NCBI GenBank assembly: GCA_015258715.1
Contig: JABZHR010000004.1
Coordinates: forward strand, 73,163 to 137,162
DNA length: 64,000 nucleotides
Source of the DNA: Atopobium sp.
GTDB taxonomy: Bacteria > Actinomycetota > Coriobacteriia > Coriobacteriales > Atopobiaceae
Reading direction: 5' to 3'
The notes beneath the pieces are model-generated. The model was not told the origin of the DNA. It ran no database searches and saw nothing but the letters and a program-made list of their open reading frames with translations. The translations under genes were made by a program, and so were the position numbers. Every line of letters begins with the position of its first letter. Positions within the stretch are counted from its first letter, which is position 1. Positions 55,986-64,000 of the stretch are shown here, piece after piece.

Positions 55986-56495
55986 TTAATTACCGCAATT
56001 ATGCAGAGCATCAAGCTTTTTAATGACGTTCTTTGGTACCAAAAATGATACATCTGCGCCCATAGCTGAAATTTCTCTCACAATTGAGGAAGAAATATAG
56101 CCGTACTCTGGACTAGACATAACAAAGACGCTCTCCAGCTCAGGAGCCATATGAGCGTTAAGATCTGCCTGCTGCAGCTCATACTCAAAGTCTGTCATAG
56201 CTCTTAGGCCCTTAACAACACCACCTGCGCCGCGAGCATTGCAGAAATCAACCAGAAGACCTTCCATGGGCTCTACAGAAACGTCCACAAGTCCTTCATC
56301 TACCAGAGCGTCTTTAAGCATCTGTACACGCTCTTCAAGAGAAAACGTAGTTCCCGTGCCGTGTTTGCGCTTGGAAGCTGCAACAGCTACCGTAACATTT
56401 TCAAAAAGGCGAGAAGCTCGTTTGATTACATCAAGGTGTCCGTTTGTGACGGGATCAAAAGTACCTGGTACAACTACGTGAGTGATGCTGTTCAA
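55986..56495 (-). CDS. coaD: Pantetheine-phosphate adenylyltransferase
   Basis: Fourth step in CoA synthesis. It has 169 residues. The nucleotidyltransferase motif is GTFDPVTNGHLDVIKRA (near 11-27) and the second conserved segment is YISSSIVREI (near 132). The start codon is TTG, with AGGAG 5 bases upstream and no better candidate. It stands 8 bases after rsmD, its usual partner. Confidence 0.96.
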   Translation of the reverse strand: MNSITHVVVPGTFDPVTNGHLDVIKRASRLFENVTVAVAASKRKHGTGTTFSLEERVQMLKDALVDEGLVDVSVEPMEGLLVDFCNARGAGGVVKGLRAMTDFEYELQQADLNAHMAPELESVFVMSSPEYGYISSSIVREISAMGADVSFLVPKNVIKKLDALHNCGN

Positions 56496-56503
56496 CGTAT
56501 CTC

Positions 56504-57082
56504 CTATCCCTCACAACGAACAAGTAAATCAACTTGAGCAATACCATAACGCTTACTCTTAGAAAGCTCAAAATTATCAAGAGAAACTGAATCAGATTTA
56601 TGGCTATGCTCATAGACTACTACAGCGTCTTTTGTCAGACTTCCCGCCTGAGTCAAGTCTTTGAGCAGCTTGGATACTACCTCTGCCTCAACGGCATAAG
56701 GAGGGTCCAAAAATACCACGTCAAAAGGACCTCCAAACAGCTGGGATGACTCAGCTAAGCGCGCTGTATCACCACAGATAACACTCATCTCAGAGGTGCT
56801 TACGCCAAGAGATTTAGCCGTACGCTTAATGCGATCGCACGTCTTTCTATCTTTATCAACAAAAGCAGCGTACAGCGCTCCTCTAGAAAGAAGCTCAAAA
56901 CCCATAGCGCCTGAACCTGCAAAAGCATCAAGTACTCTGGACTCACTGAGGTCAAGACCGCGAGAAGCCAAGATGGAGCTTGCAATAGCCTCACGCGTAC
57001 GATCAGTGGTTGGTCGCGTAGTCCCCTTGCCATCAGGGGCCTCAATTGCACGACCTTTCCATTTTCCGCCAACAATCCTCAT
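56504..57082 (-). CDS. rsmD: 16S rRNA (guanine-966-N2)-methyltransferase
   Basis: The 192 residues have the N-terminal RIVGGKWKGRAIEAP, the SAM-binding VLDAFAGSGAMGFELLSRGA (near 48-67) and the catalytic VVFLDPPYA (near 122-130). Next to coaD, as in very many genomes. ATG start with a poor ribosome-binding site. Confidence 0.95.
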   Translation of the reverse strand: MRIVGGKWKGRAIEAPDGKGTTRPTTDRTREAIASSILASRGLDLSESRVLDAFAGSGAMGFELLSRGALYAAFVDKDRKTCDRIKRTAKSLGVSTSEMSVICGDTARLAESSQLFGGPFDVVFLDPPYAVEAEVVSKLLKDLTQAGSLTKDAVVVYEHSHKSDSVSLDNFELSKSKRYGIAQVDLLVRCEG

Positions 57083-57132
57083 GGGTTTCTCGCCACCAAA
57101 CCTATCTTGTACTGCAGTTTACCTGCGGGTTA

Positions 57133-59325
57133 TTACTTATAGCCAAGCTCTTCAAAGTAGATGCCAAAGCGATCTTTTGCCTCAATTCCCAGCGTAGCAT
57201 AGGCGTCGCTGGTAAGATTTGGGTCCTGTGCAGTAATAGCTAGGGCGTCCATGTGAGCCGCCTCAATCAGGTCCGCATCCGCGTAAAGATCAGAAATCTT
57301 GAGCGTGGTGCCGCCCGACTGACGGTATCCCAGGGTTTCTCCCTCGTGCCTGAGCTCAAGGTCAAGCTCTGCCAGGCGCGCACCGTCGGAGGTTTGCTCA
57401 AGGGCGGCAAGGCGCTTTCTTGCGGTAGAGCCTCGCTTGGCATTGCTTGCAAGATACACAGTTCCTGGAAAATCGCCTCGACCAACACGGCCTCTGAGCT
57501 GGTGAAGTGTAGCCAGACCAAAACGGTCAGCATTAAAGACAATCATGACCGTAGCGTTAGGAACGTCAACGCCAACTTCAATAACGGTAGTGGAGACCAG
57601 AATCTGCGTCTTATTTGCGCGGAACTTTTCCATTACCTGATCTTTTTGTGTCTCAGGCAGTCTGCCAGTCAAAAGATCACAGGTAAAGTCCTTAAAAACG
57701 GTCTTTGAGAGCTCCTCATATACGCGAGTTGCACTGTAGAGCTTACCGTTTGTGCGAGCGGCCTCAGGAACATCCTCAAGCTCATCTTCAGAATCGCTTG
57801 GGTCAATTAAAGGGCAGACCAAATACGCCTGATGTCCCGCTTGAACAGCTTCGGCGACAGCGGCATATGCTTGGTCAAGGTTTTCTGGCACACATAACTT
57901 GGTGGTAACGCCAGCGCCTGCCTTTGGTCTTTTGGTAATGCGAGACGTATCAACATCTCCATATAAAGAAAGTGCCAGCGTACGCGGAATAGGCGTTGCG
58001 CTCATGGCGAGAAGATCTACGCCTTGTCCTTTTTTGCGCAACGCTGTTCTTTGATCAACGCCAAAACGATGCTGCTCGTCTACAACAGCAAGGGTGAGCT
58101 GCTTAAATACCACACGGTCAGAAAGAAGCGCCGTAGTACCAAAGACAACGGACAAAGAGCCGTCAGCTAGGCAAAGTTCAATCTGTTGTCTCTCTTCTTC
58201 TGAGGTAGAACCCGTAATAAGAGCCCACGTAATTCCCGCAAGTGAAAGCAAAGGCCCAATCTTTTGAGCGTACTGCTGAGCAAGAACTGAGGTAGGAGCC
58301 ATCACAGCTGCCTGAGTTGAAGAATCTGCTGCTGCAGCTAAAGCAACAGCGGCAACAGCTGTTTTACCAGTACCAACATCACCCAAAAGCAGACGATTCA
58401 TAATGCGTGCTGCAGCCATATCAGAAAGAATCTCCTGAGCTGCGTGATTCTGCTCGTCAGTTAGGGCAAAAGGCAAAGCCTCAATCAGAGCCTTAACTTT
58501 AGGCCCATCTATAACGTGCTCAAAAGGCTTATGACCTGCAAGCTCCAAGTTTCTTCTTGCCATAAGGGCAAGCTGTAAGCTAAGAAGCTCATCAAAAGCA
58601 AGACGGCGGCGCGCCTGCTCAGCTGCGTCCAAGCTTGTTGGAAAATGGACCTCACGAAGCGCCGATGAGAGTGACATAAGGCGGTGCTTGGAGACAAGCT
58701 CTGAAGGCAGCCAATCACACACGCTTCCCGTGTCCGCCAAAGCCGCTGACATAATGCGACGCATCCATGCAGGACTCACGCCCTCGGTAGCTGGGTGAAC
58801 AGGAAGAATTGCAGCTTTTGAAGGTGTCTCTTTGGAGCGTGCTTCATCGTTTGAATCAGATTTTGCCGTGCTCAGAACTTCGTAGAACGGTGACTTCATC
58901 TGGCGGTAACCGTAGGCAAAGAGAACCTTACCGCTTAGTGCCACCTCATCGTCGACGTGGATTTGCTCAGCTATCCAAGGCTGCCTAAAAAACGAAGCTG
59001 TGAGCACGCCCGTATCATCCACAACCTCAATCTCTACAATGACCATTTTGGGGCGTGGGCGTTTTGTCTTTACCGAAGCAACGCGGCCCGTAATGGTAGC
59101 GTCCTCGCCTATCTGAGCAAAAGCAATCTGCACACGATGGGAAAAATCGAGGTAGCGATGAGGCACGTTGAGCAAAAGGTCTCGAACACGCAGAATGCCG
59201 AGACGCTCAAGCGCCTCGGCACGATTTGCATTGACATACCTTAACCTGGTCACGCTATCAACAAGCGAGCAGGTATGAGCCACTCGCTCTGATGCGGGAG
59301 CGATGCTTACCTTGGACTCAGACAT
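57133..59325 (-). CDS. recG: ATP-dependent DNA helicase RecG
   Basis: Remodels stalled forks and branched DNA. It has 730 residues: an N-terminal wedge with OB fold (TITGRVASVKTKRPR, near 75-89), helicase domain 1 with GDVGTGKTAVAAVAL (near 316-330) and DEQHRFGVDQR (near 416), the SATPIPRTLALSLYGD stretch and domain 2 with STTVIEVGVDVPNA and QLRGRVGRGDF. Length is normal for the family. It follows the FakA-type gene by 3 bases. Confidence 0.96.
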   Translation of the reverse strand: MSESKVSIAPASERVAHTCSLVDSVTRLRYVNANRAEALERLGILRVRDLLLNVPHRYLDFSHRVQIAFAQIGEDATITGRVASVKTKRPRPKMVIVEIEVVDDTGVLTASFFRQPWIAEQIHVDDEVALSGKVLFAYGYRQMKSPFYEVLSTAKSDSNDEARSKETPSKAAILPVHPATEGVSPAWMRRIMSAALADTGSVCDWLPSELVSKHRLMSLSSALREVHFPTSLDAAEQARRRLAFDELLSLQLALMARRNLELAGHKPFEHVIDGPKVKALIEALPFALTDEQNHAAQEILSDMAAARIMNRLLLGDVGTGKTAVAAVALAAAADSSTQAAVMAPTSVLAQQYAQKIGPLLSLAGITWALITGSTSEEERQQIELCLADGSLSVVFGTTALLSDRVVFKQLTLAVVDEQHRFGVDQRTALRKKGQGVDLLAMSATPIPRTLALSLYGDVDTSRITKRPKAGAGVTTKLCVPENLDQAYAAVAEAVQAGHQAYLVCPLIDPSDSEDELEDVPEAARTNGKLYSATRVYEELSKTVFKDFTCDLLTGRLPETQKDQVMEKFRANKTQILVSTTVIEVGVDVPNATVMIVFNADRFGLATLHQLRGRVGRGDFPGTVYLASNAKRGSTARKRLAALEQTSDGARLAELDLELRHEGETLGYRQSGGTTLKISDLYADADLIEAAHMDALAITAQDPNLTSDAYATLGIEAKDRFGIYFEELGYK

Positions 59326-59328
59326 TTC

Positions 59329-60993
59329 CTACTCAATAGAGAAGATGACTGGATAGAGTGGCTGCTCACCGCGCTGAGCGTCAACCTCAAGGTCTGGATA
59401 GGCGTCCTCAACTCTGCTGGCGAGAAGATCGAGCTGCTCGTCAGAGAAGTCTTCACCTGCAAGAATGGTGAGGTTGTCGCCCTCTTCCTCCTCTTGCATC
59501 TTGGCAATAAGGTCAAGCGTGACCTTCATGACATCAGAGCCGACAACATCAATGGAGCCGCCCTGGATACCCATGACATCACCATCGTGGATAGGAGTGC
59601 CGTCAGCTGCAGAAGAATCGCGGACTGCAGTGGTTACCTCGCCGTAGCGAACGCCAGAGATAGCGTCAGTCATCTCTTCTACAAGCTCTTCAAAGGGAGC
59701 GCCATCTGCAACAACAAACATTGCGGCAAATGCCTGAAGAACAGACTTGGTTGGAATAACGGCAACCTTAACATCCTCGCATGCGCTTGCAGCAGCCTCT
59801 GCTGCCATACGAATGTTGGAGTTGTTTGGCATAACAATGACCTGGTCTGCATTGGCCTCTTCAATTGCAGCAAGAATATCTGCAGTTGAAGGGTTCATAG
59901 TCTGACCACCAGAAACAACAACATCCACACCAAGAGACTTCAAGATTGATGCAGCGCCAGAACCAGCAGTTACCGCAACAAAGCCAAGCTCCTTTTTAGG
60001 TGCAGCTGCAGCCTTCTTATCTTCAGCGATCTTCTCGGTACGCTCCTTAGCCTCAAGGTCCATGTTATGGATGAAGACCTCAAAAATCTGGCCATACTGA
60101 AGCATGTACTCAAGAACCTTGTTTGGAGTATTTGAGTGAACGTGAATCTTGTAGTCTGGGTTTGCACCAACAAGAAGCTCGCAATCACCCATAGTTGCCA
60201 GGAAGTTCAGAGCTGCATCCTCGTCAAAGTCAGGACTATCTGCCTTAAAGAGGAACTCATTGCAGTAGCGATACTCAGAACCCTCCCAGTCATCGTTGAG
60301 CTCAATCTCAACCTTAGCGCTGGTAGCAGCCTTAGCGTCAGAAACAGAAACGGTTGTCTGGAAATCAGTAGTCTCAGTCTTGCCTGTAACAGCATTTACA
60401 AAGCCCTCAAGGAAGGTTGCAAAACCAAACGCACCAGAGTCAACAACGCCATTCTCTTTAAGAACGGGAAGAAGCTCAGGAGTGCGAGCAACGGACTCAT
60501 ATGCTTCAACAACCAGGGCATCCAAAACCTCAACTGGAGTAAGCTGAGACTTCTCAAGGGAGTCTGCCTTAGCAGAAACGTCTTTAAGGACGGTAAGAAT
60601 AGTGCCCTCAACAGGCTTTCTAACAGCCTTAAACGCAACTTCCTTACCACGGCGGAATGCGTGAGCGATATCCTTTGGAGTTACTGCCTCAGGATTTTTA
60701 ACGTCACACAGACCCTCGGCAATACCACGAAGAATCTGAGACGTAATAACGCCAGAGTTACCACGAGCTCCCATCAAAGAGCCGTGAGTGATTGCCTTTG
60801 CAATATCCTGCATGCTTGCATCTTGAGGAAGATCTTGAACCTCACGAACAACGGTGCCCAGGGTAAGGGACATGTTAGTGCCGGTGTCTCCATCTGGTAC
60901 AGGAAAAACGTTGAGCTTGTTGATCTCTTCTGCTTTGTCTGCAACGGCAAGGGCTGCTACAGGGAAGCATGTACGAATGACATTTGAAATCAC
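59329..60993 (-). CDS. DAK2/FakA-type kinase domain protein
   Basis: The 554 residues match the YloV/FakA family: an N-terminal DhaL-like ATP-binding domain with FPVPDGDTGTNMSLTL (near 30-45) and a C-terminal part around 340-550. FakA phosphorylates fatty acids held by a FakB protein (DegV family); no fakB gene lies in the window. The position after the Asp23-family gene and before recG matches Firmicutes and Actinobacteria. Start GTG with GAGG 6 bases upstream. Confidence 0.9.
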   Translation of the reverse strand: MISNVIRTCFPVAALAVADKAEEINKLNVFPVPDGDTGTNMSLTLGTVVREVQDLPQDASMQDIAKAITHGSLMGARGNSGVITSQILRGIAEGLCDVKNPEAVTPKDIAHAFRRGKEVAFKAVRKPVEGTILTVLKDVSAKADSLEKSQLTPVEVLDALVVEAYESVARTPELLPVLKENGVVDSGAFGFATFLEGFVNAVTGKTETTDFQTTVSVSDAKAATSAKVEIELNDDWEGSEYRYCNEFLFKADSPDFDEDAALNFLATMGDCELLVGANPDYKIHVHSNTPNKVLEYMLQYGQIFEVFIHNMDLEAKERTEKIAEDKKAAAAPKKELGFVAVTAGSGAASILKSLGVDVVVSGGQTMNPSTADILAAIEEANADQVIVMPNNSNIRMAAEAAASACEDVKVAVIPTKSVLQAFAAMFVVADGAPFEELVEEMTDAISGVRYGEVTTAVRDSSAADGTPIHDGDVMGIQGGSIDVVGSDVMKVTLDLIAKMQEEEEGDNLTILAGEDFSDEQLDLLASRVEDAYPDLEVDAQRGEQPLYPVIFSIE

Positions 60994-61030
60994 GTTAGAC
61001 CTCAGTTCCTACTCATTTGAAGCAAAAAGC

Positions 61031-61378
61031 TTAGCGAGAATTACGCATGGCCTCGATATGTACAGTTACATCAACACATGAAAGCTCTGCAATTTGCTTA
61101 AGCAAAAACTTTACTGAGCTCTCAAGATTGTCGACTACAGACGCCATGTTAACGCCCTGCTCAACAACAATGTGAAGGTCAACCTGAACTCCCTTAGGAG
61201 TTGGGGTCACATCAATACCCTTACGAAGTCGGTAGGTTGGAAGAAGACGAGCAACACCTGCTGCCTCATCAATCTCTGCCATGCCAACAACGCCATAACA
61301 TTCCATAGCTGCATAGCCCGCCAGGTCAGCAAGGCAATCATTAGAAACTCTTAGTGTTCCGGGAACAGCGGTAGTCAT
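61031..61378 (-). CDS. Asp23/Gls24-family envelope stress protein
   Basis: Small cytoplasmic protein of 115 residues from the ATG at 61378 (AGAGGAG 7 bases upstream); the open frame begins at 61414. The central CYGVVGMAEIDEA and QVDLHIVVEQGVNMASVVDNLE patterns are the family hallmarks. It is paired with the FakA-type kinase, and is called YloU in that position in Bacillus. Exact function is unsettled; related proteins are linked to the cell envelope. Confidence 0.92.
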   Translation of the reverse strand: MTTAVPGTLRVSNDCLADLAGYAAMECYGVVGMAEIDEAAGVARLLPTYRLRKGIDVTPTPKGVQVDLHIVVEQGVNMASVVDNLESSVKFLLKQIAELSCVDVTVHIEAMRNSR

Positions 61379-61422
61379 TACATAACTCCTCTCGCAAGAA
61401 CCAGGGTTAGTCATTGTTATTT

Positions 61423-61428
61423 AGTATA
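61423..61428 (-). promoter_or_regulatory. Probable -10 of the asp23-fakA-recG operon
   Basis: TATACT on the minus strand 45 bases upstream of the Asp23-family start. A weak TTTAAT stands 18 bases upstream of it. Confidence 0.5.
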
Positions 61429-61585
61429 CCGCAGAGCACATTTATTATTAAAGCGGCTTATATATACAAGTTGATAACCTTGCAATTGACAAATCTTTTT
61501 CTTGTTATTTAATCTTGGTGTAATAAATGAAAAACATTCAAAAGCTGTCTAAAAGCTATCTAATTGTGAATGTTATATTCATGCT

Positions 61586-61613
61586 TTGACAACACAATAT
61601 ATTGTGCTATATT
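61586..61613 (+). promoter_or_regulatory. rpmB promoter with a palindrome in its spacer
   Basis: TTGACA (61586-61591) and TATATT (61608-61613) with a 16-base spacer. The spacer holds a perfect 14-bp palindrome CACAATATATTGTG (61593-61606), a good size for a dimeric regulator. An upstream TTGACA at about 61485 may be a second promoter. Confidence 0.8.
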
Positions 61614-61672
61614 TATTCGGCTATTTGGAAATTTTAGGCGCAGAGGGCGCCTATCCTATGGAGGTCTTACTC

Positions 61673-61861
61673 ATGTCGAAGGTCTGTGATTTCTGCGGTA
61701 AGCACGCCGTTGCCGGTCGCTCCATCTCCCACTCTCACCGTACTGTGGCCCGCACCTTTAAGCCAAACATCCAGCGTGTTACTGTCGTTGTCGATGGCCA
61801 GCGCAAGAAGATGAATGTTTGCTCCCGTTGCCTCAAGTCCGGCAAGATTGCTCGCAACTAA
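61673..61861 (+). CDS. rpmB: 50S ribosomal protein L28
   Basis: 62 residues starting MSKVCDFCGKHAVAGRSI. GGAGGT 7 bases upstream fixes the ATG at 61673; the open frame begins at 61586 within the promoter. The zinc-binding form is indicated by CDFC (near 5-8) and CSRC (near 51-54). It is divergent from the Asp23-family gene, as is common in Gram-positives. Confidence 0.97.
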   Translation: MSKVCDFCGKHAVAGRSISHSHRTVARTFKPNIQRVTVVVDGQRKKMNVCSRCLKSGKIARN

Positions 61862-61889
61862 GCAACTTAGCTCGTCTTACCTCAAATTT

Positions 61890-61917
61890 AAAAAGGTCGC
61901 TTCGGCGACCTTTTTTC
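61890..61917 (+). terminator. Intrinsic terminator of rpmB
   Basis: Stem AAGGTCGC/GCGACCTT around a TTCG loop, then TTTTTT. 28 bases after the rpmB stop. Confidence 0.95.
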
Positions 61918-62024
61918 TTAGCTCGATTATCTGACAGCAACATCTAATACTTCTTGCTGGACTTACAGCCGCTCGTTGGGGCTTTGTTTCTCAAACGCAG
62001 CGCAGACGCGACTCAATAAACGTT

Positions 62025-63389
62025 TTAGTTCCAAAGCTGCACCAAAAGACAGCCCTTCTCGCACCTTACCCAGGCATTGTCTGATTCAATGATATTTGAA
62101 ATACCGTCGTCTCCCAGCAAGGTGAACTTCTGGTGATCAAGATTCCACTTCATGCCGGCCTCAGAAACCTCGCACTCCTCTGACAAAGCCACAAGAGAAA
62201 TTTTCTTGCCCGCATTAGTTGCGCTCAGCTGCCAAGAATTAACCTGATCTGCAGCTAAAAAGCGCATCTCAAAGTCATTCTCAATAACTCGAACGTTTGC
62301 CCTGCCCGTCTTTGCCCACGTAGCGAGAAGACCAAGCACTACAAGCTGGTGATCAAGGTGTCCGCCAGATGTGGAGACAACCGTGAGAGAGAGCTTGCTA
62401 TTTCTACGAATTGCCTCGTACTCGGCGGACTTTAGAGCAAGAGCCAGGTCGGTATCGTACTTGTCCGCATTAAACTTCATGCAAGGTACCTGCTGCTCTT
62501 TAAGCCAGGCCAGAGTTTCTGGTGTAGCCGAGTCAAAGTCTCCAAGCGCAAGTTGTGGAATCACGCCGGCAGCGTGACAGGCGTCTGCACCATGGTCGAC
62601 CGCTATCAGGTAGTCAGCGCTCTGGGCGCAGGTAGACAGCGCCGTGTGCGAAACCGCCTCTGGGGATCCGCCCACAACAAGGACCTCAAGGGGTTTCTCG
62701 CCAGAAGGCGCTGCGGTCAGAGGGCGCTCGTAGTCACGAAGGCGCAGAAGTGACATCTCGCCGTAGGTGTGGGCAAAGATGTTTGAGTGCTCGCGCATAA
62801 AGACGGGGTCTCGGCCGTCGTGGTCGTTGTAGAGCGCCACCACAGGAAAGCCTGCATTTTGAGCCGTCTGAGCGCCAAATGGAGCGTCCTCAAAGACCCA
62901 GGTAGTTGCTTTATCGGTGCCAAGGCGGCGGAGTGCCTCAAGGTACACATCAGGCTCAACCTTGTCCACTCCCCCTACATCTTCTGTAGAAACCACCGTT
63001 TTAAAGAGGTGCTCAATACCTTGAGCCGCGAGGGCCGCACGCACTTCTCGCACGGGAGTTGATGATGCAACGGCCATAGGAATACCCGCATCGTAAAGCT
63101 CCTGCAAGAACTCTTTTGCACCAGAAATAATGGAGACATGATGCTGATATTGCTCTGTTACATACGCACAGAATTCTTCGTACAAAGTTTCTGCAGTGAC
63201 AGGCAAATCTAGATAATCAACGCAAATTTTGCAGCCATCCATAAGCGAAACAGCCTCAACGCGCTCAAAAAATTCTGAGTCAACGGTCTTGCCATATTTA
63301 GGAAGAACAGCGCCAAAAACGTTATGCCAAACGCGCATTGAATCAACAAGAGTTCCATCGCAATCAAAAATTGCACCGGTCACCTGCAT
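62025..63389 (-). CDS. HAD-family phosphatase fused to thiamine pyrophosphokinase
   Basis: 454 residues in two domains. The N-terminal HAD hydrolase (about 1-215) has IFDCDGTLVDSM (motif I, residues 7-18), VASSTPVREV and VFEDAPFGAQTAQNAG, as in phosphoglucomutase-type phosphatases. The C-terminal part (about 228-454) is a thiamine pyrophosphokinase: VVGGSP, LIAVDHGADA, ALGDFDSA (near 283), DKYDTDLALAL and STSGGHLDHQL. The latter turns thiamine into thiamine diphosphate. The fusion suggests that the phosphatase acts on a related sugar or thiamine phosphate, but its substrate is unknown. ATG start with GGAGG 4 bases upstream. Confidence 0.9.
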   Translation of the reverse strand: MQVTGAIFDCDGTLVDSMRVWHNVFGAVLPKYGKTVDSEFFERVEAVSLMDGCKICVDYLDLPVTAETLYEEFCAYVTEQYQHHVSIISGAKEFLQELYDAGIPMAVASSTPVREVRAALAAQGIEHLFKTVVSTEDVGGVDKVEPDVYLEALRRLGTDKATTWVFEDAPFGAQTAQNAGFPVVALYNDHDGRDPVFMREHSNIFAHTYGEMSLLRLRDYERPLTAAPSGEKPLEVLVVGGSPEAVSHTALSTCAQSADYLIAVDHGADACHAAGVIPQLALGDFDSATPETLAWLKEQQVPCMKFNADKYDTDLALALKSAEYEAIRRNSKLSLTVVSTSGGHLDHQLVVLGLLATWAKTGRANVRVIENDFEMRFLAADQVNSWQLSATNAGKKISLVALSEECEVSEAGMKWNLDHQKFTLLGDDGISNIIESDNAWVRCEKGCLLVQLWN

Positions 63390-63415
63390 AATGCCTCCGT
63401 AAACAAACTTATTAG

Positions 63416-63444
63416 TTGCAATCGTGAAATATCTACTCTAAGTA
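63416..63444 (+). promoter_or_regulatory. Probable promoter of the FmdB-type gene
   Basis: TTGCAA (63416-63421), 17-base spacer, TAAGTA (63439-63444), about 45 bases before the start codon. Confidence 0.5.
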
Positions 63445-63488
63445 GGGTAAAGTATCTCACGTTTATAAATTGTTTTCATGGAGGATGC

Positions 63489-63674
63489 ATGGCACGTTAT
63501 AGCTATCATTGCACACACTGCGACAATACCTTTGAGATTGAACGCCCAATGAGCCTGAAGATTGAAGCTCCTCAGTGCCCAAAATGCGGACATGAGACTG
63601 AGCGCGTTTACAACACCTCAACCATTGTCTTTAAGGGTAGCGGTTTTTATAACACCGACAGCAAAGGAAAGTAA
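63489..63674 (+). CDS. FmdB-family zinc-ribbon regulatory protein
   Basis: 61 residues. A small zinc ribbon with two C-x2-C pairs (CTHC near 8-11 and CPKC near 30-33) and the C-terminal GSGFYNTDS typical of putative FmdB/CxxC regulators. Role is unknown in most bacteria. GGAGG lies 4 bases upstream of the ATG. Confidence 0.9.
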   Translation: MARYSYHCTHCDNTFEIERPMSLKIEAPQCPKCGHETERVYNTSTIVFKGSGFYNTDSKGK

Positions 63675-63720
63675 TCCAACGCTTTTTGGCTCTCTAGACC
63701 GCTCATAAATCGTATTTGTG

Positions 63721-63756
63721 AAGCTCTTGTTGTGATACACAGCAAGAGCTTTTATT
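63721..63756 (+). terminator. Terminator between the convergent FmdB-type and rsmB-like genes
   Basis: AAGCTCTTG pairs with CAAGAGCTT with additional inner pairs (TGTG/CACA), then TTATTT on the plus strand. The hairpin abuts the stop codon of the gene on the minus strand. Confidence 0.75.
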
Positions 63757-64000
63757 TGCGCTTAAGGACCGCCATAAAGTGAGCATCGCAATCAGCGGAC
63801 GCAAAAGCTGTCTGCAAAAATCCCTCTGGTGTAATGCACGTATCGAGAAACTCTTGTGCTTCTATCGTTAAGTATGCACGCGTGGGGCACTCAAAAAGAC
63901 TTTGCACCTCAAAGTGAGAGCCCTCTGAACTTGCAAGAAAATCGTCAATAACCTGCTGATTCTCTGAATTTGAGAGCGAACAGGTTGCATAGACTAAATA
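63752..64000 (-). CDS. RsmB-like 16S rRNA m5C methyltransferase (partial, 5' end outside window)
   Basis: The last 82 codons of a gene that begins beyond the right edge. The translated end begins YLVYATCSLSNSENQQVIDDF, which is here read as YATCSL (catalytic-loop motif of NOL1/NOP2/Sun methyltransferases) followed by a SEN-x3-V pattern, then a C-terminal stretch with FASADCDAHFMAVLKRK. The family assignment is good. That it is RsmB rather than RsmF or another paralogue cannot be decided from the fragment. Confidence 0.75.
   Translation of the reverse strand, partial: YLVYATCSLSNSENQQVIDDFLASSEGSHFEVQSLFECPTRAYLTIEAQEFLDTCITPEGFLQTAFASADCDAHFMAVLKRK

Overview
The window looks like a chromosomal stretch of a host-associated Coriobacteriia member (Actinomycetota), most like the Atopobium/Lancefieldella/Olsenella group. 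The base composition is moderate (by eye roughly 45-47 % G+C). Protein sequences look actinobacterial, the galactose genes include a GalT2-type uridylyltransferase, and the galactose-binding lipoprotein carries a twin-arginine signal. The genus is an inference from family knowledge, not from a database match. Almost all of the DNA is core housekeeping sequence; I see no prophage, integrase, transposase, rRNA operon or CRISPR array.

Layout. 1-3.5 kb: pyrimidine operon on the minus strand (pyrR-pyrB-pyrC-pyrK, the last cut by the left edge) behind a PyrR-type attenuator. 3.6-4.7 kb: a polysaccharide-export-type ABC ATPase with an unusual N-terminal beta domain. 4.7-15.2 kb: a galactose locus. 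It has a LacI-family regulator, divergent galM-galK-galT, and a convergent mglB-mglA-mglC importer, tied together by three copies of one operator. 15.5 kb: tRNA-Asn. 15.7-27.0 kb: the rimP-nusA-infB-rbfA-nrnA-truB-ribF-dnaG-rpoD cluster, which joins transcription, translation initiation, primase and the primary sigma factor. 27.1-37.4 kb: leuS, guaB, a membrane glycosyltransferase, an RluD-type pseudouridine synthase, lspA and a T-box-controlled ileS. 37.6 kb: divergent ftsH. 40-46.4 kb: the accessory part, with a TrmH-type methyltransferase, a surface protein with a C-terminal LPDTA sorting signal, an L,D-transpeptidase, a decayed copy of its tail, and an AT-rich HxlR/amidohydrolase pair. 46.4-61.4 kb: acpP-rnc-smc-ftsY-ffh, then plsX, rpmF, the yceD-like gene, a DivIVA-like gene, coaD, rsmD, recG, a FakA-type kinase and an Asp23 protein. 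61.6-64 kb: rpmB, a HAD-thiamine pyrophosphokinase fusion, an FmdB-type zinc ribbon and the end of an rsmB-like gene.

The features least explained by ordinary annotation are non-coding. (1) A 22-23 bp repeat occurs in two intergenic arrays (10.19-10.42 kb and 39.85-39.97 kb). In the first, three direct copies face three inverted copies, so the array is one large nested palindrome. (2) The second array lies in a 460-bp cassette whose two ends are copies of one hairpin in inverted orientation. (3) The heptamer GCGAGAA is strongly over-represented on both strands, inside and outside genes. (4) A second dyad, ACGGT-N9-ACCGT, occurs in both galactose control regions. Unusual proteins include an MglC permease with a coiled-coil extension of about 190 residues, the ABC ATPase with an N-terminal Ig-like domain, a NusA ending in a Cys/His module, and the HAD-TPK fusion.

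Many start codons are GTG or TTG. For several genes the ribosome-binding site places the start downstream of the longest open frame; the coordinates below use the start chosen by that criterion.
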